From: Erythroxylum novogranatense
Taxonomy: Eukaryota; Streptophyta; Magnoliopsida; Malpighiales; Erythroxylaceae
Assembly (NCBI GenBank): GCA_029891385.1
Contig: CM057228.1
Location: forward strand, 60,519,783 to 60,583,782
Length of the DNA stretch: 64,000 bases
Direction of reading: 5' to 3'
Shown here in pieces: positions 23,961-35,811 of the stretch (positions are counted from its first letter, which is position 1; every line of letters begins with the position of its first letter). Both the position numbers and the translations under genes were made by a program. The notes beneath the pieces are model-generated. The model was not told where the DNA came from, did no database searches, and worked only from the letters and a program-made list of their open reading frames with translations.

Positions 23961-25380
23961 CACGCTGCAGCAAGGTCCTGTTCCTGAAATGTGAAGGTAT
24001 GACCTTTTGTCATCATCAAGATGTACATTCTTAACACTCTCTGCTTGTATACTTGCCTTATCCAATTTAGGTTATACTCATCGCTGTGTTGTTGCATCTT
24101 CTGTGCATCTGTGTTTTACTTAACTGGCATGCTCGGAAAGCTTTTGTGGTTTAACCAGCACAATTGTTTGGCCCATATTGATATGGGTGTTGACTGCAAT
24201 CATGTTCATATTATTAATGAGGTGAAGTGTGTTTGTATTTGCTGCAGCCAAATACACTGCCAAAATGACTGTTAGCATTCAGGGTGGTGGTAAAGACCTG
24301 TCACATGGATGGATGTTGACCAACAAATATTTTTAATGTTTCAAACACCACATCCAGCAATTTCTGATCACATCCACGAGATCATACCGGTTTCAAAGTG
24401 GAGAATGGTAGAAAGTTACATACCTTCCTCGTTGACTGAGGAATTTTTTTCATATATTGTTGGGAAAAAGATTGCAATTTTGTGTGTGTTGTTGTACATG
24501 TCTGTAGCTTCTCTATTGCTTTATATGTGATGAAGATGGAGAATGAGTGTCGGATGCTTCTTGCTGAATCAGACCATCGGCATGTGCTTCCCATCCTTTG
24601 CATTTGTTCCCTTTCACGTATTGACTTGCTTTGTGCTTTGCTTCTGATGTGAGTTAATAGGTGACGTGGGAAGCAATATAGCTACAAGGGAAATTGAATT
24701 GTGAATGCAAATATGAATCCATCATCCTAGAAATGTTATTCAGGAAGCATGAATTCATTAATATACCAACACAACAATTATACAAAAGCGTCATTTCATA
24801 AATTATTGTCCTTCAAGGAACTCAGATATTGGCATTAACGTGTACCAATGTTGTCGTTTTTCACAACAGACCCTTCCATTTAGAGAATTTGTTCTTATTA
24901 TTATTAAAATTTGAATTCATATTATTATTATTATCATTCTTCGTAAAGTAATTAAGTTATAATATTTCTATTGTAATACGATTCATTATACAACTAAGAA
25001 TACTATATTTAATAATAATAAGAACTAAATTAATAATAATAAGCAATTGTATAACATATATTACAAATAAAGATATATTCAACTAATCATGATAAGGAAT
25101 TTCATAATAATAATAATAATGATAATAATAATACTACTAATATTAATAATACTAATGACAAAGTGTCTTAAATAATTAATAACACTCAACAATAATTTTA
25201 TTACTAAAAAGTTAAGGTAATTATAATTATGGAAATACATTAACTTAGTAAAATCTTCTAACATTGGAAGCACAAAAGTTAAGCAATACTCCAAGCTCCA
25301 ATACCAAAACTGTTGTAATTTCATTTCAGCAAAATTGGTGAATAAGTCCAACAAATTGAATCACTACTATTGAATTATTC
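23961..25380. other. Non-coding centre of E2 with TTA-rich insertion
   Basis: 23,961-24,880 partly aligns with the E1 centre. 24,880-25,380 is TTA-rich and includes a fragment of the fold-back arm (compare 16,380-16,470). No supported gene was seen. Confidence 0.55.
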
Positions 25381-25539
25381 CAGATAGCATCACTACTGCT
25401 CGGTATTCCAATATACAGTTGAAATTTGCAACATATTTCAGCTCATTTTACATCCTCGATGCAGGACATAGGTCCATCAATTCTCATAAGCACGCACTCT
25501 CCATTAGAAGTAAAACGTTGTCTGTAAACGGAAGAAACT

Positions 25540-28500
25540 TCAACTTATACCTCATAATTTCCATCATAATTCCCATAGCCATATCCACCTACCACCGCAT
25601 CTTCTACCTCTCCCTCTTCCACGAGCACGTCCTCCGCCATATGAATCTAAACAAGAAAAGAAAATATCCGTATCAAAACAAATGTAAACTCAAACAAATT
25701 AACAACTCATATTCGTAGGACCAGCATAAACAGCATCGTAAGGCATGCGTGCTTGGCTTGGTTGTTCCTTCTCATAATGGTTATCAGTAAAATTAATCTA
25801 ACAACCAAATGAAATTTATCCAACCTGATCCTTCTTATTGGAAGATTCCCTTTTCCATCTGTTGGTCCCCTTGCTCTTCATCTTGTGCGTGTGAATGCTA
25901 CGACATATTTGCTTTCGTAGTCCTTTGGGTTCCATCCTCCTCCTCCCCATTCCAGCAACTTAAATCAATGACATGTGTACCACTGCTGTTTGCAGGAGCT
26001 GGAAATGCATAATCTTAGTTAAGCTGAAATGATGGCAACAGAAATGGTGAAGGCAGAGTGATGACGTGGCCATGTCGTAATTAATTGCATCTCATTATCA
26101 TTAAAGACACTAGTTTATAACACACCTGCATTTGAAAATTGCAGTCATCATAACCGACCATGTTGTGTATAAAGCAAAGGCAATAAATTGTATATGTTCA
26201 TAATGAAAACGTTCCTACTTACATCATTATAATAATCATTGTCTACAAGTGCACAACTTTTCATCGCAGAGGCAATTCCCACATTTGCCTATGGAAAAAC
26301 CACTAGTAAATTTGTTTACGTCTTCCATATTTCCACAACCAAATGTTTGTTGTGCCTGGAAATCAATATGCATGTGAACTCTTTAACATATAATTCAATT
26401 ATGAAACATTGTTCAACTTGAGACATAAACTGTGGCTGATGTACCCTTAGTAAATCAGTCATCCGCATTGTCGGTGGGATAACAAGATGTACATTCTGGT
26501 GACTTGGTCCAATAGCATTCACCTAACATGATAGATGATTCACATTTTCATAATTTATTACATTGACAACTGTAGCAAACATTACAAACACTCGTATGTT
26601 AATAAAAGCATACCTCCGACATTGTTGCAGTTGGATGTTGCCTGTATGACATTGTTGACTGGTCGAAGTTAACACGTATTGCCTGCCATTTGGAAGACAT
26701 TGAAGATTAATAAGTACCTTCTCATGCCTCCAAATTTATAATAGCCCAAGGACAACTTAACAAAAACAACCTGAGATTCTTCTATGCACGCTTGGTGATT
26801 GGACCCCATAGTTGTCCATTCCTTATAAAGTGGAACTTGCACCTGCTTTTCGTAATAGTCACAGGCGTTCAGCACATGAGATTAGGAAACGAAAATGCAT
26901 AACTCATGTACATATTGGTAATGACCGTCTACCAACCTGTTGTTGATGTACTATGGGAGGTTGGCTGCTAGACATTAATCCATATTGCCATGAATTTGCT
27001 TCAGATTCCTGCATTAGGTCGGAAGGACCATATTACATTAAAATCTGCTATGAGAAACAAAATGCAAACATCCGTTCACAACAATATGCGCAACAGTTTT
27101 ACCTACGTATTGGAAAGGGGGTAACTGTCGAAGTGCTACATTTCTTCGCATTCGTCCTCTTCTTTGTACATTTCTCAAGGCCACCCCTCATTCTCTTACT
27201 AGATGTAGGCTTTGTCTTCAACTTGACACCTCTTATGTGCTTCATGTGGGCAAAATTCAGGTCAGCTTCATTCAGCACATTCACATCAGTAGTTGACCGT
27301 GACCGTTGGCTTAAGTCATCATGCTGTCCTCTTAGGTTCTCGTCATCCACTTTTTCTTCACCTTCCAATGTCTCATCAACCATGTTTAACATGTTCAGAA
27401 GATGTTGTTTAACAAGTTCATAGGTATCTCCCCAGTTGCAGCTCTTGTAACCAACCATGAGCTTAAGGTACACAATTCTTTATACCTTTTACCTAACAAA
27501 GAACTTAGGGTCCATATCGGTTTCAATGATACTAGAGTCTGACTACTATTCCTCCAACATTTCGCTTTCCTTGTCCATCGTTGTACTATGTATTTGCTTG
27601 AAATTGTGCTAATATTTTTTATGTTATACATCTTCAATACATGAGCGCATAAGATCCCAGCAAACTCAAACTTTCCACAACTGCAACGAACTTCATCATT
27701 AGAAGAATCGAATCGATGGAATGAGAGTACCTCTGCCCATCAACAGTAACCATGTAATTCTCAACCGAAACATCCTGACTACAAAGATTACAACTGTAAT
27801 CATGACACATATTCCATTGATCTTGGAACCATTTAAAAATTTCTGGCGTGTATACAGTTGCGGCATGCTTTAAAATTTTTACTGGTGCTGACAATGTTGG
27901 TCTGCTGACATTGCTCCTAAAATCAGCTTTTAACTCCTCATAACGGCGATCATCGAGTAGCCTGTGCATGTGAGTAAAGAATTGTAGTAAGTTGTGCTGA
28001 TAACTGACATACCATTTCAGCAAACTGTTCATGCTTTCACTGCGTTGTGTTGTCATCATGTCGGCACAGAATATTTTGCGCCCATAAGCCAACGCCCACT
28101 TCTCCTTAATATGATACAAACGTTGCAACCATTCATTGTCCTCAAGTTCATATTTTCCCAGCATCTGATTCCATGCACCGACAAATTGTTCTTCTTCTTC
28201 ACAGTCATATATGCACCCACTGAAGTCCCTTGCAAACTCTTTAAACTTGCCGAACACACTACTCAAATGGATGGCAGCATTTTGGTAAATGTGCCAAATA
28301 CATAGCCGATGATGAGTGTTTGGCCATGTTGACGCTAATCCCTTTGCGATTGCCGCATCTTGATCAATCAGAACAGTTGTTGGTTGTTTGTCATGCATCG
28401 CAGTCTCAAATGTCTTGAACAACCACTCAAATGTAAGAGCAGTTTCATCATAGAGGAGTGAAACGCCAAAAACTGTTGTTTGCTTGTGATGATTGACACC

Positions 28501-29364
28501 GACAAACAACGCGAGTGGACGACCCTGACCGTTCTTCTTGTAAGTCGTATCGAAGCAGACAACATCACCACAGTCTACGTAGTCGTTCCTCATTTGAGCG
28601 TCAGCCCAAAATATGTTCGTTATCAATTCATCTTCGTCGACTTGAATGGCATAGAAGAAATTAGGATCTTCCACCTACATCTTATACAAATATTGTAACA
28701 CCTCATGTGTATCTCCCTTTGTCATCTCTCTTGTCCGTTTAGTCCTCAAATAATTCTTGTAATCATCCCGAATGAAGCCAACATTATCTCTTCCACCTGC
28801 TTCCCTCACCATAAGATCATGGGATGCTTTCGGTTGAATTCCCACAGCATTCGCCATTTCAATTTGCTATGCCGCAGCTGAACATATCTTCCTATGACTT
28901 CTATGCAAATGTACCTTGTTCGGCGATGAAAGGTGGTGATTGTGCTCCTCCACAAATTCAATGACGTCAAATGATCTAGTTTGCAAACTATGAACTTTCA
29001 TCCTTGCCTCACACCCAAATCTTGTTGTTGGTCGTGGAGCTCTTACAGACAGATCTCTTTTATCAGGCATCCGCTGACCCTGAGCATTACAACAAAGTAG
29101 CCTACAAATCAAGTTACCCCTTTTATCTTTGTGAATTTTGCTTTGCCTAATCCCAAATCCCACATGCTTCCCATAAGTTAAATAAAATTGGTAAGCTTCT
29201 TCTTCTGTCGCGAACTGCATGCCAATTTTAGGTACTAACTGTCTTCCAACCAACTGCCTTGCGTTCATATTACAAAACCCAATCCCAATGCCAATATCAT
29301 TATGACCTTGCTCATCATCACATCCATAATTTAAACGACGGTATGGTCTTGATGTACCTTCCAT
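25540..29364 (-). pseudogene. MULE transposase (FAR1-MULE-SWIM), E2 copy
   Basis: Starts MEGTSRPYRR at 29,364. The FAR1 domain (29,364-28,870) has PKIGMQF, CRLLCCNAQG and HNHHLSSPNK. Two TAG stops, at 28,867-28,869 and 28,675-28,677, interrupt an otherwise continuous frame; E1 has Met and Gln there. The DDE core (28,674-27,720) has Asp in CFDTTYKKN (residue 42), Asp in LIDQD (104), the C-x2-H of HHRLCIWHI (125-128) and TTQRSESMN. A frameshift near 27,715 precedes the SWIM finger CSC-x9-CAH. After a basic tail, exon-like blocks with splice-type borders follow: VNAIGPSHQNV / IPPTMRMTDLL near 26,450-26,520, a block with SGTHVIDLSCWNGEEEDG near 25,890-25,990, and a Gly/Tyr-rich block near 25,560-25,645. 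The lower limit is inferred. It is inactive as read. Confidence 0.8.
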
Positions 29365-29855
29365 TTTCACACCTGTTACATTAATACACGAGGACAATTA
29401 ATTTCACATATGATTCATAACACAAGCAATTACGACTACTACATAAAACAGAGTTCATAATGTTTTTTTGTTTTCATCCATGTCTTAAACCATTCCATGT
29501 GATATATCATTCATATATCTGCACAACATTAACTAATGCTTTTATATGTTTTCACCTGAGAAGGAGAAAGAAAATTAAACACGCTGTCTGTAATCAGCTT
29601 GGTTGTCGGAGAAGAAGCTCTGTGTTTTTAATTAAACAGTAAACAACTTTCTAATATTACGAAGTAATTGAATGGCGGGAATTGTTTGAGATCATTTATT
29701 TGGAAATGACAACTCTTTCTCAAGTCATGATTATTGTTAATTAATGAGTACAGAACTTTTAAATAAATACAATTATTAATTCATTTTCGTTTTATTTGCA
29801 TAAATAATGTAATGAAAAAAAAGTTCAATTCCGTTTCCTGCAAGAGTTATAAGAA
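29365..29855 (-). other. Right end of E2: transposase leader and intron
   Basis: The coding start is preceded on the - strand by TAATGTAACAG, a splice-acceptor-like tract. The leader near 29,555-29,640 matches E1. The outer part has GGCGGGAATTG as in E1. No other gene was seen. Confidence 0.5.
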
Positions 29856-30367
29856 AAAATTGAATTATATAATTGAATAACATTAACAACAACTGCAAAT
29901 AATAATACCAATTTTGATTATGTTATGACTAATAATGACATATCTAATTCATATAATAAATTTATTTATCATAAGTAATAATAATGATAATAATAATAAT
30001 CATAATAAAAATAATAATAATAATAACAATAATAACAATAAAAATAATAAGATATAACAAATTTAATAATAATAACATTAATAAGATAAAATAATTTTAA
30101 TATTAATAATTACAGTAATAATAATAATAAAGATAATAATAACAATAAGAACAATAATAATAGAAAAACTAAAACCTAAACATAATAATATCGAATTTGG
30201 TAAATAGTAATAATTATTTTGAAAGCTAATAAATACAATTAACAATACTAATAATATTATAAACATTTTAAAACAAATGTTCTGAGAGGATGTTCTCGCT
30301 AGGGCGACGTGTCGCCGTAGCGAGACAGCCCATTCCGGGCTGGCTCGCTAGGGCGACACGTCGCCTA
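29856..30367. repeat. Right inverted arm flanking E2
   Basis: Reverse complement of 20,272-20,780. The AT part is 29,856-30,278 and the GC part 30,279-30,367. Confidence 0.8.
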
Positions 30368-30495
30368 GTGGAGACAAAGACAATCGGCAATATCGCTATG
30401 GCGAGGTGACAGGCCGATAAATTTGAATCGCTGAGGCGTCGCTCTACAGTGGCATCGCATCTCGCTAGCGAGACTAGCGAGACATGCAGATGGCA
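30279..30495. repeat. GC island I4
   Basis: Begins as the mirror of the right end of I3 (TCGCTAGGGCGACG-type palindromes), then becomes irregular after 30,367, with CTCGCTAGCGAGACTAGCGAG near 30,462-30,482. Confidence 0.85.
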
Positions 30496-31210
30496 GTTAT
30501 GATAAATATATATAATAAAATTTATATATACTAATAAGTATATATACTAAAGCGAGCAAGTAATTATAACATATTAAAATTATAAGAATGATTATATTTA
30601 TAAGAATACTTAATTTAATAATAATAAGAACAAAATTAATAATAATAAGAAATCAGATAACATATATTACAAATAAAGATATATGCATTTAATCATTATA
30701 GTAGGACTTTTATAATAATAATAACAATAATAATAATACTAATACTAATACTAATATTGCCCAAAATTAAACTACTTAATTAATAGGATTTTAATAACAA
30801 CTACACACACTAAAGTCGGAAAATAATAATAATAACAAGTCAATTTTATAAGCAATATAAAATTAATCAAGCTAACAAAATTAATTACATGAATTACGAC
30901 AATTTTCATTATAATCATACAAATTAACTTAAATAATAATTTTAATAATAATAATTAAGATATATGCATTTAATCATTATAAGGAATTTAATAATAATAA
31001 TAAGAACAATAATATTATTAAAAAACTTGTGTTATGTACTTATATTAATATTAGTGTTATGAATAATAATAAACATTTTAATAATATTAAAAAACTACAA
31101 ATCAAATTAACAGTAATAATATTAATAAGGATTTTAATAGTAATAATAGATAATAATTTTATAAATACTGCACAATAAATTTATTAATAATTTTAACACT
31201 AATTATTATA
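30496..31210. repeat. Third copy of the fold-back arm
   Basis: Same orientation as 16,270-17,000, over about 0.7 kb. It directly abuts GC island I4 without a mirrored partner nearby. No gene was seen. Confidence 0.8.
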
Positions 31211-31450
31211 ATATAACCAAATTTAATTAGTATATTTACGATCGATAATAGTAATAATAATAATAGTAATAATCACACGAAGTAATAAAGTAATAATGAT
31301 TACTTTATTATTATAAATCACAAGTTAAATTTGGATCGCGAGGCGAGGTAGTGCCTCGCTCATGAGCCAGCATGTTGCCCTCATGAGCCAAGATGTTTAT
31401 AATACATGAGTCGATGTATTATAAGTATATATATTATAAGTATATAATTA

Positions 31451-31540
<90 letters not shown>

Positions 31541-31611
31541 CTAAATCTTATTATTATTATGTCATTGATTATTATTATTATTATTATTATCCAAATGTTA
31601 TTATTATTATG

Positions 31612-31667
<56 letters not shown>

Positions 31668-31869
31668 AGCCCTTATTATATAAATAACTATCATCATCAT
31701 CATTATTATAATTATTATTAATATTATTATATAACTATTACAATGATTATATTATTATTATTATTATTACTATTATTATGTACTTATTAGGAAAATTTTA
31801 ATTATTCTTATGAAAGTATTGTTCAGTATTATTATGATTATAGTCGGTATGATAATTAAATGTATTATT
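31211..31869. repeat. TTA-rich block with GC island I5
   Basis: Island I5 at 31,333-31,391 has CGAGGCGAGGTAGTGCCTCG and two CTCATGAGCC half-arms. The part from about 31,400 is the reverse complement of 61,110-61,830. No gene was seen. Confidence 0.85.
31451..31540. repeat. (TTA)n microsatellite, 90 bp
   Basis: Uninterrupted ATT triplets over 30 units. A second run lies at 31,617-31,666. The open frame 31,393-31,683 is an artefact of these runs. Confidence 0.95.
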
Positions 31870-32294
31870 AATCAAGTTGCTTCAAGTTACTCACATATTC
31901 AATGAATGCAATCAAAGATATATTGCTTAATTCAACTAAATGCAATCAAAGATATAGTGCTTAGCCCTACATTTATTTGGTTGTTCACGAAAGTTTTCAT
32001 GTCATATTATTATTCTAGGTGGACAATAGGGCCCTAATAAAACAACAATTATTGTTGCCTACGTGATCAAACTTGGTGCTATATTGTACCTCAAATGATG
32101 TTGACCTCGATTCCTTACCAATTGGTCAATGTCTTTGTTCAATATTGGTGTTTTATAGCGAGTGGTTGTTACTCCGCCAAAGATAAAAATAAACACTGCA
32201 ATATCAACTTAATTGACATAATAAGAACTGCAAATAAACACATACAGCTTGGAAACGATCTCCAAAAAAGAAGCATGACCTGATGATTAAATCT
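31870..32294. repeat. Inverted copy of the E3 right flank
   Basis: Reverse complement of about 60,681-61,110, including GGGCCCTAATAAAACAACAA and the paired ATTCAACT-type phrases. It ends at the 5' truncation point of mTERF pseudogene C with a few shared bases (TTC) at the joint. No gene was seen. Confidence 0.85.
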
Positions 32295-33710
32295 TCGAGA
32301 GTTTAGGTTTGAGCCCTTCTGAGTACTCTTCACTTCTTCCTTAGCATTTGATGTTCTTGAGTGACGATCATCTCTTGCTTGAAAACTTTAATGTACTGTG
32401 CAATTATGGGATTCCTCGTGGTAGGATGGGAAAGATGTATAAGGAGGCAAGAGAGATTTTTAGCTATGACTACGGGGGTTATTGTCTTTGAAACTTAAGG
32501 ATTATGAAAACCTGGGTCTAAGTAAATCAACAGTTATTAAGCTTGCTGGTTGTTGCCCAACCCTCTTGGTTGGCGGTGTAGACAGTGCATTCGTTAAGGT
32601 TATGGAAAAATTAAGTGGTTTAGGACTGGAAAAAGAGTGGATTGGTGGGTATTTGTCGATGATGACTCTTATAATTGGAGAAGATTGCTTGACACCATGG
32701 ATTTTCTCGAAAAAGTGGGCTATAACACAGTAGCGGTTAAACAACTTCTTTCAAACAAATCTGAATTGGTGTTTGAAGGTTCGGAAAAATGGTGTACTCG
32801 TTGTTTGGGCGGTTACACAAATTGGGTCTCAAAATGAATGAGATTCATTCGTTAATTATACAAAATCCACAAATTTTGTCACTAAATGTACCAAGAATCT
32901 TTTTTGGTCAGAGGTTTCTTGTTCGACATTGGAATGGGAGCAGAAGACACTAGAGACATGGTAGCCACAAATATGGAACTCTTGTGTTCATGTTCTCTGA
33001 AGGGACCTAAAGCTGTTTGCGAGAGAGTTAAAATCAGCAAAGAAAGCTTATGCGAGATCATAAGAGAAGATCAGAAGAAGTTGTTCACTTGGCTTCAAAT
33101 CAAGAGTCAAAAGAAGTGAACTAGCTTCACACCTTCTAACCAAACGAAAGCGGAGAAAACAGCATTCTTAGTGAAACTTGGTTATGTTGAAAATTCGAAG
33201 AAATGATGATAGCCAGTAAAAAGTTTCAGGCGGAGGGACCGATTCAGGAGAGATTTGACGCCTTGTGCAAGCCGGTTTGACTGCCATGTTGTTTCAAGCA
33301 TTATTAAGCATGCCCCAATGGTGCTTAACCCGAGCAAAGATGTAATTGAAACAAAGATTGATTGGCTAACAAATTGCTTAGGCTACCCATCGCGATCGGT
33401 GGTGGCATTCCCAAAGATATTTATGCTATGATCTAGCAAGGATAAAAAAGATTTAAATTGTATGTGTGGCTAAGAGGCAGAGGTGCAAAGAAACCCATCT
33501 TGTCGTTGAGCACTATCCTTGCATGTTCGGATGCAAGATTTGAAAAATATTTTGTAGACAATTATCCCGAAGGTCGAACTATGTGGGAAAATATAAGAAA
33601 TGTAACCTCACGACCAAAGACTAATTTCAAATATCATGGTTTTAGAGAAATCAAAATTTTCTCTTCTTTTGCATTTTATGTTTTTCTAATAAAAGCTTTT
33701 GTAAACTCTC
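32295..33710 (+). pseudogene. MTERF18: mTERF family pseudogene, copy C (5'-truncated, many indels)
   Basis: Aligns with copy B from its GLSPSEY region (about residue 154) to the stop and on into the 3' flank. The first ~150 codons are missing. The lesions include CAG to TAG at the Gln of the LLPQHLMF region, and about ten single-base gains or losses (for example gggg for ggg near 32,478, and losses near 32,655, 32,785, 32,880 and 33,190-33,290). The longest open pieces are 32,482-32,733, 32,886-33,119 and 33,458-33,733. It is more diverged than copy A. The 3' flank is interrupted at 33,711 by the LTR retrotransposon and resumes at 44,241. Confidence 0.9.
33706..33710. repeat. Target-site duplication CTCTC, left
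   Basis: CTCTC directly left of the LTR, matching CTCTC at 44,236-44,240. The uninterrupted mTERF flank (49,920-49,930) has a single copy. Confidence 0.95.
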
Positions 33711-34114
33711 TGGTTCTGCCGGATTCTGGCTGAACTGATTGTTGCCATTCTGATCCATGATCCCTATGCTCGTTGAAGTGGTTCCAACGTAAAATCACCT
33801 GCAAAACAAGGAAGGCTTGTCGGGGGTTGTGTCCCGATTAGCCCCTCCGACGCTCAAGTAAGTCTTTTGGTGAAGGTGAGGTAGAATTTGATCAGAGAAA
33901 AGCAACTAGGTTATGATTTCGTACCTTGATTATGAGAGAAAGCTACCTTATATACGATTCGTAGCTAGGTTTAGGTTTTACGTGTTTGCATGGGATATTA
34001 CCTTCTGCTAATGGGCTATGAATATATGGGCTAGACCCTGGTTAAGCCTTAAGTGTAAGACTGATCGATTGGCCCATGAGACTGGATTTGGACCCAATGT
34101 TGCCGACCCATCCA
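33711..34114 (-). repeat. 3' LTR
   Basis: 404 bp, starting TGGTTCTGCC and ending CCCATCCA on +. Four differences from the right LTR: C/T near position 10, one extra G in a G run, T/C and G/T near 33,890. Confidence 0.95.
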
Positions 34115-34131
34115 TAAGCCCCCCTACTCCT
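34115..34131 (-). other. Polypurine tract
   Basis: On the - strand GGAGTAGGGGGGCTTA lies immediately before the 3' LTR, as expected for the plus-strand primer of an LTR element. Confidence 0.75.
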
Positions 34132-34965
34132 CGAGTCTGAGCGGAGAGAAGGGTCGGAGGAGTATGTTGTTGTAGCTCGTCGGTCACTTCATAGCGTGTA
34201 AACGGGACAGCTCGTGATGTGGCCGATCGGTTGGTCTTTGGCCTTGTAGCCCGGTAGCAGGACAGCTCGGGTAGGTCCAGTTGGTCGGGTTTTGAGTTAT
34301 AGTCCGTCAAGAAGATAGCTCGGGGTCGGCCTGGTTGGTAGGATATTGACGGGTAGTATGTGACCACTCGCGTTGGGATCAGTCGGTTGATTGTCCCTGA
34401 CCAGTTGGTGCGGACGGGTTTTGCACAATAGCCCGCACTCGAGTGTGGGAAAGAGTGTGGAGCATTTATTTTTTGACGGCGCGTGCTCTCTGACAGCTGT
34501 GCAGAATCTGAAACGTATCGTCCTTGTGACTGTTGCTCCGCTATCCCACACGTCTCTTCGATTTGTCTTCCGGGTAACCCTAGCTCCCATGGCTCGGATC
34601 GCGCCACATGTTCAAGTGAACTCCGGATTTTATCCACGTGTTGTACTTCGATTGGATGGCGATTGGAGCTTCTCCCTATAAATGACCTTGGCCGACATAC
34701 GGTTTGCTTTTCTTCACTCTCATTTCATTCTCGCTATTTTCTTGCTTCCTACTTCATTTTCTTGCTCTCAGTTTGCGGAAGCTTTCTTTGGCGTTGCGCA
34801 AACCTCCGATCTCTTTTCACTAAATAGGTACGTCCCCTTCCTCCATTCTTCTTCTTCTAAATTTCCTCTGAGTGAGTTATGTAGTCTACTGGTTCCCGAA
34901 GTGGGGTTTCTTCTAGCGATAGTACTGAGGAGAGGTCGCCGGGGGTTATAGTCGGAGCGACCTCG
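34132..34965 (+). promoter_or_regulatory. Promoter and leader of the antisense gene
   Basis: On + a TATA-type CTATAAATG lies at 34,675-34,683, followed by a TC-rich leader and a possible splice donor ATAGGTACGT near 34,826-34,835. This is opposite to retrotransposon transcription. Open frames within it lack family motifs. The promoter call rests on motif and position only. Confidence 0.5.
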
Positions 34966-35731
34966 ATGTCGAGGTTGGAGGACGTTGAAGAGATCACAAC
35001 GAACGAGCGGAAAGATGGGATGGTGGTGAGGGAACTGCCCAAGGGTAGATCGAGGATGTCCGCGGCGGAGTTGAGGCGGTCGATTCTCAAGAATAATGTT
35101 CCTCGGGACTGGGAGCCCAGATTGGCTTCGAGGGGTGAAGGGATTGACGACGGTGCAGATGGGTGGTTCGCTGTCTCGGAGTATTTTTTCTCGGTTGGGG
35201 GCTTGAGGCTACCATACGCGCCGATCGTGGACGAAGTATGCATCGGTTATCAGTTGAGGCCGAGCCAGATTCCTCCGAACGGGTGGAGGTTCATCAATGG
35301 GCTCGCCTTGTTATGCCACCAATTTGGTTGCCGGCCCTCGATCAACATCTTGCGCCACTTCCTGCGGATGAGCCAGAGCCCGATCTCGAGCGGTGGGATC
35401 CCCTCCTTGATGTATAAGGACTCCCGGTATCGCCCAGCCGGGACGTCGGGCAAAATTACCGGCTGGCGGACTAAGTATTTCTTTGTGAGGCCCCCGGGGG
35501 CTTCTTCCGAGCCCCAGCCGTGGAGGTATCCCCAAGCCGAGCGGTGGAACGATTCGTCAAGTCTCTTCCTTTCCAGGGAGGAGTCGGCGGTGGTTAACCG
35601 TATAAAGGAACTCGGCCAGTATAACTTTACTCGGCTTATTTCCGGATACGGCGGGGGGGCTTCGGCCAACTCTTTTTTGATTGACCCCCCGCCACAAGTT
35701 AGCAGGCTAGGAGAGGAAACTGCCTCACTCG
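34966..35731 (+). CDS. Antisense gene of the Tat element, exon 1
   Basis: Starts MSRLEDVEE. The protein has the block YFFSVGGLRLPYAPIVDEV, NGWRFINGLALLCHQFGCRPSINILRHF and a FFVRPPG motif. It resembles the domain annotated as putative gypsy-type transposon protein, common in antisense ORFs of Tat elements (recalled). A TGA follows at 35,734, but a GT at 35,732 paired with TTTGTGCAG ending at 35,811 removes the stop and joins in frame to the next open frame (codon GCA, then ATGGTCAAG). The intron would be 80 bp. The upstream frame is open back to a TAG at 34,882. Function in the element is unknown. Confidence 0.6.
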
Positions 35732-35811
35732 GTTGACCCCTCACAGTCGAATTGCTTTTCTTGTTTGTAGGTTCTTGCTCAATTTCTAACTCGTTTTCTT
35801 TGTTTGTGCAG

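Larger units (their letters stand above)
21330..29855. mobile_element. MULE-type DNA transposon E2 with two convergent genes
   Basis: Same plan as E1: leader and GTAAGT donor (21,366-21,555), ORF1-like gene on +, transposase on -, right-hand leader at 29,555-29,640. It is bracketed by inverted arms of about 0.5 kb at 20,272-20,780 and 29,856-30,367, which may be its long terminal repeats or an older host repeat. A TTA-rich insertion at about 24,880-25,380 contains a piece of the fold-back arm. It is less decayed than E1 in the transposase and more complete in the ORF1-like gene. Confidence 0.7.

Noticed and set aside
34008..34827. Open frames left of the antisense gene on both strands
   Set aside because: They overlap the LTR, polypurine tract and the TATA/leader region and show no family motif.
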